Source: CAZLFA01 sp964558665
GTDB lineage: Bacteria > Desulfobacterota > Syntrophia > Syntrophales > PHBD01
Reading direction: 5' to 3'
Assembly: GCA_964558665.1 (NCBI GenBank)
Contig: CAZLFA010000070.1
Location: forward strand, 1 to 20,311
DNA length: 20,311 nucleotides
The notes under the pieces are model-generated. The model ran no database searches. It had not been told where the DNA came from and saw only the letters and a program-made list of their open reading frames with translations. Shown piece by piece: positions 14,181 through 20,311 of the stretch (position 1 is its first letter; every line of letters starts with the position of its first letter). The position numbers were made by a program, and so were the translations under genes.

Positions 14181-16205
14181 TTACTGTTTTTTATTTGCCG
14201 TTGCAGGTCTGGCTCTGACTGCAAGGACATCGTTCTCCGGTCCCGCGTATTCAATATAACTGCCCCCGGCGACATAGATATCGCCTGTGTCGATGATGCT
14301 GTCGTAGATCGCGCTGCCGTCGCCGGAAAAGACGATTATCCTGCCGTTTCCGGTCTTGGTGAAACTCAGAACCATGCCTTCTTTCGCCGCCAGCCACTCG
14401 TTGTATCCGGCATTTTTGATGTTCACGGTATTATCCCCGGCCTTCAGGACAACTGCGCTTTCCGCCGGACTGTACAGCATATCCTCAAGCCATGCCCAGG
14501 CGGCGCCGTTCCTGTCGAAAAGAGCGAGTTCCGTCTGGTCGCGGACCGAGTCGAAGGGCATGCCTGCGAATTCAGGGGTGTCAACCCTTTTCAGTCCCAG
14601 AAAATACACGTATCCCGGCAGCTCCTTGTGCAAAAATGATTTGGCAACATGCGACTGCGCACACATGGTCGATTCGACAGGCTGGACATTACGCCGCAGC
14701 CAGAGCCTGTCATCCATATTTATCCGGAGGCTCAGCGGCTTTTCCGCGGGCTTGACTCTTTGCATCAGTATCGTATCGAACCCGACCAGTGACTGATGAA
14801 CAACGAGATAGCCTTCTCTGCCCGTCCCGGCGAAATAGTAGTGTCTGCCTTTGGCATCATGGTAATAGCCGTTGTTGTAAACGAGTTTCGTGTACGGCGT
14901 TTTTTCATGTCCATTGATGCTGTGTAAGGCAACGGTGTTTTTATCGGCATCAAACACGACCTGGCAGAGGCCGGCTCCTTCCGTGTAATAACCGCCGAAC
15001 GATAAATCTTCCGCAGGCAGTTTCTGCGCCACAGGCGGTGTCTGAACCGATTTATCTTTTTCCGCGACCAGTTTCTTCTCAACCAGCACCGCATCCAGTA
15101 TATTCAGGGCTATTGTCATCGCGCCGCTGCCGGAGCCGGCGGCGATTACGGCAACCGTTATCCTTTTATCGGGGGCCGTGTAGACCATGGAAGAGTAGTA
15201 TCCCGTACCGCCGCTCTTGCCCAGCACCTGAATTCCGGCCGCGTCATACCTAGGAATTCCCGTCATATCCCAGCCGAGCCCGAACGAAGGCTTGGGACTC
15301 CTCAGCTTGAGCGGAAATCCCGAGATCTGCGCCTTTTTCATTTCGGCAGCGGATTCCTTTTTTAAGAGCCTGTTCCCCGCTGAAACGGCTTCCGCAAAAC
15401 GGGCGAGCTCCCCGGCTGTTGCCGATAACCCGCCGGCCGCCAGCACCGAAAGAGTTTCCGGCGGATGTTTTTTGCCTGTGCCTGCGTCATACTACAGGGC
15501 GACAGACTTCCCCCTGATTTCACCGACGCCCATGCCTGTGTTCTTGAGACCCAGCGGCCTGAATATCCTTTTATTGAGGAAGTCGATATACTTTCCCCTG
15601 CTCACCCGCTCCACGATCATCTCCGCCAGCGTGAACCCGTCATTGCAGTACACCGCATTTGCCCCCGGGTCATGCTTGAGATGTGCTCGTTTCAGGGTAT
15701 CGATTGTCACCTTCTTGACATTGTCGTCATAGCTGTAACCTACCTGATTCGTGCCCATTGTTCCCGGCAGTCCCGACTGGTGATTCAAAAGCATTCTTAC
15801 CGTGATCTTCCTGTACCTGTCGTCGGCCATCCTGAATTCCGGCAGATAGTCCGTGACCGGCCTGTCGAGAACGACCTTGCCGTCATCGACAAGCAGCATG
15901 ACGGCGGCAGTTACATAAACCTTGCTTATCGAACCGATGTTGAAGATTGTCGCCGGTGTTACAGGGATGTTCTTCTCTCTGTCCGCCATGCCGAAACCAT
16001 CGGTATAAACCGCCTTGCCGTCAACCATTATGGAAACGGCGGCGCTGCTGCATCTGCCGCTGTTGATGGACTGCCAGATTTCACTGCGGGCTGTGATGAC
16101 GGCTTTTTCATAAGGATTGTTTCTGTCCGCTGCCCGGGCCGGCATCGGTGCTGCTGCCAGCATGCAGCAAAGACAACCGATAATAATGAATCCTGCTTTT
16201 GACAT
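14181..16205 (-). pseudogene. SxxK serine hydrolase gene interrupted by one in-frame TAG (paralog 3)
   Basis: The reading frame runs 675 codons from an ATG at 16205 (GGAGGAGG upstream, signal ending ...MPARAA near residue 26) to a stop at 14181, but codon 238 (15492-15494) is TAG. The frame is the same on both sides: GEIRGKSVAL, TAG, YDAGTGKKHPPETLSVL. The adjacent paralog 4 has exactly 675 codons and a TAT tyrosine at the same position, so a single-base change explains the lesion and no frameshift is needed. Motifs S92-I-S-K95, Y186-C-N188 and the K-S-G of LGKSGG are all conserved, the last one lying beyond the stop. A 237-residue product would lack the third motif and probably be inactive. 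Alternatives are suppression, pyrrolysine insertion or a sequencing error. Confidence 0.82.
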
Positions 16206-16339
16206 GACCTCCTCCTTTACGTTCAGAAATAATCGAGCGTTCTTCGGTCCGCTTTCAGGCCGCAACATGCACCGTCTTCGATAAATCGTATAGTTCACGA
16301 CATGTCTTTCAACCTGTCTTTATGAAACCGTTTGACGTT

Positions 16340-18364
16340 TTATATCTTTTCGGCGGCTGATGTCGGCCTGGTTTTAACTATGAACACATCATTCATGTTT
16401 CCCGCACATTCGATATAGCCTCCCCTGGGGATATAAATCTCTCCCGCATCTACCGCGCTGTCATAGATTGTGCTGTCGTCGGGCGAAAAGACAATTATCC
16501 TTCCCTTTTCGGGTTTTGTAAAACTCAAGACCATGCCCTCGCTTGCCGCCAGCCACTCGTTGTATCCCGCGCTTCCTATCTTCACCATGTTTTCCCCGTC
16601 CTTCAGGGCGGCTGCGCTTTCTGCCGGGCTGTAAAGCATGCCGGAAACCCATGCCCATGTGATTCCGCTCTTTTCAAAAAGTGCAAGCTCCGACTGGTCG
16701 CGAATCGCGTCAAAAGGCATACCCGCGGATTCGGGGGAATTGATCCTCTTGAGACCCTGGAAAAAGACATATCCCGGCAGGTCCTTGTACAGCAATGATT
16801 TCTCAATGTGAGATATCGTCATCATCATAGCCTCGTAAGGGGCAACGTTGCGCCGCAGCCAGACCTTGCCGTCCATGTTGATTCTGAGGCTTTGCGGTTT
16901 TTCTGCAGGCTTGACTTTCTGCACGACGATTGTATCAATGTTGAACACAGGTATAAAGTCGACGAAATAGTTTTCTCCGCCGGCTCCGGCCAGGTAGAAC
17001 CGGTTGCCTTTGCCGTCGTGATAATAGCCGTTGTTATAGACGAGTGTCATGGCGGGTGTTTTTTCCTGCCCGCTTATTGCATAAAGGGTTGCGCTTTTCT
17101 TATCCGCGTCGAACACCAACTGGCCGAACTTGGTGTCGCTGGCATAATAGCCGCCCAGAGTAACATCTTTCTGAGGCAGTTTCTGCGCCGCCGGCGGCGT
17201 CATGACGGACTTTTCCGCTTTGGCTATGAGTTTCTTCCCGACCAGTACCGCATCCATGATATCCATCGCTATTTTCATGGCGCTGCTCGAGGCGCCGGTT
17301 GCTATGACGGCAACCGATATTCTCTTTTCAGGAACAGTGTAAACCATCGAGGTATAATTTCCCGTACCGCCGCTTTTGCCCAGTATCTGGATTCCGGCGG
17401 CAGCATACCGCGGCAGGCTTGTCATGTCCCAGCCCAGCCCGTAAGAAAACGAGGGATTTCTCAGTTTGCCGCTGAATGCGGACGGCTGTGCCTTTTTCAT
17501 CTCGGCGACAGATGATTCCTTCAGGAGTTTGCCTTTTGCCGAAAAGGCATCGACAAAGCGGCACAACTCCACAGCCGTTGACGACAACCCGCCGGCTCCA
17601 AGTATGGACACCGTTTCCAACGGATGCTTTTTCCCGGTTGCGGCTTCATAATACAAAGCAATGGGCTTGCCCTTTATTTCCCCGACTCCCGGGCCTGTGT
17701 TCTTCAGCGCCAGCTGCTTGAAAATCCTTTTGTTGAGAAAATCAATGTACTTCATTCCGCTTACCCGCTCCACAATCATCTCCGCCAGTGTGAACCCGTC
17801 GTTGCAATACGGTGAATTTTCTCCGGGGGCGTGTTTGAGATGTGAGCGGGCCAGGGTGTTTAATGTTTCCTGCTTTGCCCTGTCGTCATACTGAAAACCG
17901 AAGGTATTCGCCATCTCCGTTCCCGGCAGGCCCGATGAGTGGTTTAAAAGCATTCTTACGGTGATCTTCCTGTATCTGAGATCGGCCATCCTGAATTCCG
18001 GAAGATAATCCGTGACCGGATTGTCGAGGGATACCTTGCCATCATCGACAAGCAGCATAATGGCCGTCACCACATGGACCTTGCTGATGGAACCGATGTT
18101 GAAAATCGTATTGATACCGACGGGGGTGCCTTTTTCTCTGTCCGCCATGCCGAAGCCCTCGGCATACGCGATGTTGCCGTCGACCATGATGGCAACGGTA
18201 GCGCTTCCGGCTTTGCCGCTGTTTATGTCCTGCCATATTTCGCTGCGTGCTGTGGCAATGGCGTTTTGATAAGGATTATTCCTGACGCCCGTCTGGCTGA
18301 ATGCCGGAGCCGTCACCAGCACGTAACTCAAACAAACTGCAATTATGATTTTGGTTTTCAGCAT
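16340..18364 (-). CDS. Exported SxxK serine hydrolase, class C beta-lactamase fold (paralog 4)
   Basis: This 674-residue protein is the intact sister of the interrupted gene downstream and is predicted to act in the periplasm or outside the cell. The start at 18364 has AAAGGAGGG 6 bases upstream. A longer frame to 18433 is excluded because it would begin upstream of the predicted transcription start. The signal peptide ends ...TAPAFSQ near residue 24. Motifs are S92-I-S-K95, Y186-C-N188 in YCNDGF, and K330-S-G332. The beta-lactamase fold ends near 390. The C-terminal part contains LRINMDGKVWLRRNVAP, LPGYVFFQGLKRI and GYNEWLAASEGMVLSF, shared with paralogs 2 and 3. The next gene begins 134 bases downstream, in a gap with no convincing promoter or terminator. 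Substrate is unknown. Confidence 0.86.
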   Translation of the reverse strand: MLKTKIIIAVCLSYVLVTAPAFSQTGVRNNPYQNAIATARSEIWQDINSGKAGSATVAIMVDGNIAYAEGFGMADREKGTPVGINTIFNIGSISKVHVVTAIMLLVDDGKVSLDNPVTDYLPEFRMADLRYRKITVRMLLNHSSGLPGTEMANTFGFQYDDRAKQETLNTLARSHLKHAPGENSPYCNDGFTLAEMIVERVSGMKYIDFLNKRIFKQLALKNTGPGVGEIKGKPIALYYEAATGKKHPLETVSILGAGGLSSTAVELCRFVDAFSAKGKLLKESSVAEMKKAQPSAFSGKLRNPSFSYGLGWDMTSLPRYAAAGIQILGKSGGTGNYTSMVYTVPEKRISVAVIATGASSSAMKIAMDIMDAVLVGKKLIAKAEKSVMTPPAAQKLPQKDVTLGGYYASDTKFGQLVFDADKKSATLYAISGQEKTPAMTLVYNNGYYHDGKGNRFYLAGAGGENYFVDFIPVFNIDTIVVQKVKPAEKPQSLRINMDGKVWLRRNVAPYEAMMMTISHIEKSLLYKDLPGYVFFQGLKRINSPESAGMPFDAIRDQSELALFEKSGITWAWVSGMLYSPAESAAALKDGENMVKIGSAGYNEWLAASEGMVLSFTKPEKGRIIVFSPDDSTIYDSAVDAGEIYIPRGGYIECAGNMNDVFIVKTRPTSAAEKI

Positions 18365-18414
18365 TGCTTCCCTCCTTTGAGATCTTATGTAAAAGCTTTT
18401 TGATGCCGTCGGGC

Positions 18415-18443
18415 AGTATAAGAAGGCAGGCATTGCATGTCAA
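18415..18443 (-). promoter_or_regulatory. Strong sigma70-type promoter for the minus-strand hydrolase operon
   Basis: On the minus strand TTGACA (18438-18443), a 17-base spacer and TATACT (18415-18420) match the consensus at 6 of 6 and 5 of 6 bases. Transcription would begin near 18408, giving a leader of about 44 bases before the ATG at 18364. Confidence 0.68.
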
Positions 18444-18510
18444 CCTTCATTAATTGAAACATGTGCGACAGTCCCTGCATCTTCATATAAAGCGAAGTGA
18501 TTATAAAGGT

Positions 18511-18539
18511 TTGACATCTGAAAATAAATCTCTTATAGC
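18511..18539 (+). promoter_or_regulatory. Strong sigma70-type promoter for the TPR protein gene
   Basis: TTGACA (18511-18516), a 17-base spacer and TATAGC (18534-18539) match 6 of 6 and 4 of 6 consensus bases. Transcription would begin near 18546, only about 20 bases before the ATG at 18566, which rules out a TTG start at 18542. It is divergent from the promoter at 18415-18443, with 67 bases between the two -35 boxes. Confidence 0.62.
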
Positions 18540-18565
18540 CTTTGACGGAAAGGGGGGCTGAAGCC

Positions 18566-20200
18566 ATGAGGAAAACCGTGCCTTTTATGATAATTCCGGC
18601 GCTGGTGTTGTTTTGTTTAACCCTCTCTGCGGCTGCCGAGGAGAGATCATTCAGCGGAAGCTGCACTTACCAGGCGGAAGGGTGGGAAAACAAGGCTTCT
18701 GCTAAAGTTATCGCGCAGGCCAAAGCTAAAAGGATTATTGTCGGCGATATAGCGAAAATTCTGAAGCAGACAATGGAAGTGAATGACCCGAATGAAAAAG
18801 AGGCACAGATAAGCGCCCTTACGGCAGCCGTGGTTCATCCGCGGATAACCGGCGAGAGCTGGAAAGGAAAAACCTACCATTTGCAGGTGAGGGCGTCGGG
18901 CGATTTGAAGGATATTGCATCAGTGGTGTCAGGACTCATCAGTGATGATAAAAGAAGGCAGGAGTTTGTCAGTGTTGATGCCAGGCTGGACACTCTTTTA
19001 AAGGAGATAGACCGCATGCGGCGCAACAGAAAGACGGGAAAGGGGCAACAGGCGGTTTATGAGGCGAAAGTCAGGGATCTGAGAGCAATCGATTCTTTTT
19101 ATCGCGGATATGCGCTGTTCAGCGTCGGGCAATACGCGAAGGCCATAGATGCATTCAGCAGGGCGATCGACCTGAATCCCCGTTTTGCCGAGGCCTATCT
19201 TCACCGGGGCAATGCACGGAAGATGTCCGGCGATTCCAAAGCGGCGGTGGACGATTTCAAGACAGCCATCCAGCTCAATAAAAAGCTGTCCTCGACAAGC
19301 ATTGATCGCGGCGGAGCGGACTACAGGCAGTTCGGCAAATACCGCGACTTGATGAACACGCTGGATAAAGAAACGCACGACAATCCGGGAAGCGCTTCCG
19401 CTTATCTGCGTCGCGCGTCCGTAAACGCCAGAGTCGGCAACTACCGGCAGGCAGTCGCTGACTGCACAAAGGCACTTGCCCTGGACGACAAGCTTGTTGA
19501 CGCATATAACGATCGTGCCCTGGCATACGGACATCTGAACCGGGATAAGGACGCCATAGCGGATCTTTCCAGGGCCGTCAGTTTAAGTCCCGGCAAGGTG
19601 GAGCTTTATTTCAATCGCATGCTTGCCTACAGCAGAACGGGAGATTATGACAACGCCCTGCTCGACTGCCGCAAGGCAGTGGAGATGAAGGACCTGCTGT
19701 CCACGTTCTATAAATCACAGTTGTTCAGCATGTGCGCCCAGGTGTACGAGAAGATGGGCAATGTTGTCGAGGCCCTCAACACCGTAAACGAGGCGCTCAG
19801 GCTTAACCCGGAGGATGAAGCTGCATATGTAAGCAGGGGTGATATCCATATCAAGGGCGGCAATTACAGTCAGGCGGTTCCGGACCTTTCCCGGGCGATA
19901 CAGTTGAATCCCGAAAATTCCTATGCCTACTTCCGGCGCGGCACCGCATACCGCTTCATGGGGGACAGTGAGAAGGCGCTCGGAGACTACCTCAAGAGTG
20001 CAAACATCAATGCCGCTGATATTGAATCCGCCTATTCTGCGGCTGCCGTATATGCAGTGCAAAAGGATGAAGAGAATGCCTGCCGATGGCTGGAGAAGGC
20101 CGGCAAGAGGGGATTCAGGGATGTTAACCGTCTGGTTCGCGACAAGGACTTTGACAACATCCGTCAGGCCCCGTGCTTCCGGCATACCTTTCAGAAATAA
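18566..20200 (+). CDS. Exported TPR-repeat protein with FlgT/LPP20-like N-terminal region
   Basis: This 544-residue protein is probably a periplasmic or envelope scaffold for protein contacts. AAGGGGGG precedes the ATG and a signal peptide ends ...LSAAAEE near residue 25. Residues about 30-125 (EGWENKASAKVIAQAKAKRI) look like the small alpha/beta domain found in FlgT or LPP20-type envelope proteins; this is a weak resemblance. From about 175 to 490 there are around eight TPR units with the usual A-Y-x-x-R-G and A-I-x-D-x-x-x-A-I-x-L-x-P pattern, for example at 179-205, 312-342, 346-376 and 419-486. The tail (ACRWLEKAGKRGF...DKDFDNIRQAPCF) is a common ending of such TPR proteins. No enzyme motif is seen. 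It is transcribed away from the hydrolase operon and may or may not work with it. Confidence 0.82.
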   Translation: MRKTVPFMIIPALVLFCLTLSAAAEERSFSGSCTYQAEGWENKASAKVIAQAKAKRIIVGDIAKILKQTMEVNDPNEKEAQISALTAAVVHPRITGESWKGKTYHLQVRASGDLKDIASVVSGLISDDKRRQEFVSVDARLDTLLKEIDRMRRNRKTGKGQQAVYEAKVRDLRAIDSFYRGYALFSVGQYAKAIDAFSRAIDLNPRFAEAYLHRGNARKMSGDSKAAVDDFKTAIQLNKKLSSTSIDRGGADYRQFGKYRDLMNTLDKETHDNPGSASAYLRRASVNARVGNYRQAVADCTKALALDDKLVDAYNDRALAYGHLNRDKDAIADLSRAVSLSPGKVELYFNRMLAYSRTGDYDNALLDCRKAVEMKDLLSTFYKSQLFSMCAQVYEKMGNVVEALNTVNEALRLNPEDEAAYVSRGDIHIKGGNYSQAVPDLSRAIQLNPENSYAYFRRGTAYRFMGDSEKALGDYLKSANINAADIESAYSAAAVYAVQKDEENACRWLEKAGKRGFRDVNRLVRDKDFDNIRQAPCFRHTFQK

Positions 20201-20229
20201 TGCCGGTTGCAAAAATGCATCTGCGGCAT
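20200..20229 (+). terminator. Weak hairpin directly after the TPR gene
   Basis: ATGCCG (20200-20205) and CGGCAT (20224-20229) can pair around an 18-base loop just after the stop codon. The stem is short and no T run follows, so termination is doubtful. Confidence 0.2.
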
Positions 20230-20267
20230 GCTTCCCACAGAATATATACATGCACGATCATATCCGT

Positions 20268-20296
20268 CCAATTAAAGGTCGAACAAAGTTAATTGG
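20268..20296. repeat. AT-rich inverted repeat near the window end
   Basis: CCAATTAA (20268-20275) and TTAATTGG (20289-20296) form a perfect 8-bp inverted repeat with a 13-base spacer. It could be an operator or a weak bidirectional terminator; the following gene is outside the window. Confidence 0.35.
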
Positions 20297-20311
20297 TTAG
20301 AATTATTGTTT

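Noticed and set aside
14156..14275. N-terminal extension of the C45 hydrolase overlapping the upstream gene.
   Set aside because: The extension has no signal-like or conserved features, whereas the internal ATG at 14155 has GGAGG and a clean signal peptide.
14181..16205. Two separate genes, one ending at 15492 and one starting at 15446.
   Set aside because: Both pieces are in one frame, align end to end with the 675-codon sister gene, and the supposed second start has no role except lying after the TAG.
16206..16339. Separate promoter for the amber-interrupted gene, from TTGAAA and TATACG in this gap.
   Set aside because: The spacing is only 14 bases and no better pair was found, so co-transcription with the upstream paralog is preferred.
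7008..18364. The four SxxK proteins as an antibiotic-resistance beta-lactamase cluster.
   Set aside because: Their length, extra C-terminal part and divergent third motif point to the broader peptidase/esterase group; nothing in the sequence shows lactam hydrolysis.
1..20311. TTAGAATT followed by TTGTTT occurs at both window ends and might be a direct repeat bounding an island.
   Set aside because: The match is short, AT-rich, offset by three bases and cut off by the window end, so chance is the better explanation.

Overview
The window looks like an accessory region of a Gram-negative bacterium, most likely a deltaproteobacterium of the Syntrophus/Smithella type. This is inferred from gene content (type VI effector parts, many exported or lipid-anchored proteins with strong GGAGG-type ribosome sites, sigma70-like promoters) and mixed base composition. 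No rRNA, tRNA or housekeeping marker is present to prove it. No CRISPR array, integrase or transposase is visible.

Region 1 (about 28-3767, minus strand) is a compact type VI secretion effector module. In transcription order it holds a DUF2169 adaptor, a DUF4150 PAAR-like spike tip, an Ntox15 (Tde-type) DNase with its HxxD motif, and a GAD-like/Tdi1 immunity protein. No type VI core genes are in the window. A near-identical 47-bp direct repeat bounds the module, and that repeat is the 3' end of the neighbouring caspase gene. It looks as if the module was inserted into, and rebuilt, the caspase 3' end.

Region 2 (3723-6808, minus strand) holds a predicted lipid-anchored protein with a PA-IL-like lectin domain followed by a caspase (C14) domain, and an exported N-acyl-D-amino-acid deacylase just upstream of it. 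The second gene has a good promoter that lies back to back with one for region 3.

Region 3 (7008-11202, plus strand) has two exported SxxK serine hydrolases of the class C beta-lactamase/D-peptidase fold. Region 4 (11228-12855) is an uncharacterised lipoprotein gene flanked by two copies, in inverted orientation, of a palindromic repeat. The right copy is nested inside a 175-bp MITE-like element.

Region 5 (12950-18364, minus strand) is a probable operon of two more SxxK hydrolases of identical length and a secreted C45-family Ntn hydrolase. The middle gene is interrupted by a single in-frame amber codon where its intact sister has tyrosine. Region 6 (18566-20200, plus strand) is an exported TPR protein, divergent from region 5, with strong facing promoters.

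Taken together, the right two thirds encode a set of cell-envelope enzymes (D-aminoacylase, four beta-lactamase-fold proteins, one C45 amidohydrolase) that all act in principle on N-acyl or D-amino-acid amide bonds. A shared role in envelope remodelling or in attacking acylated amino-acid compounds is inference only.
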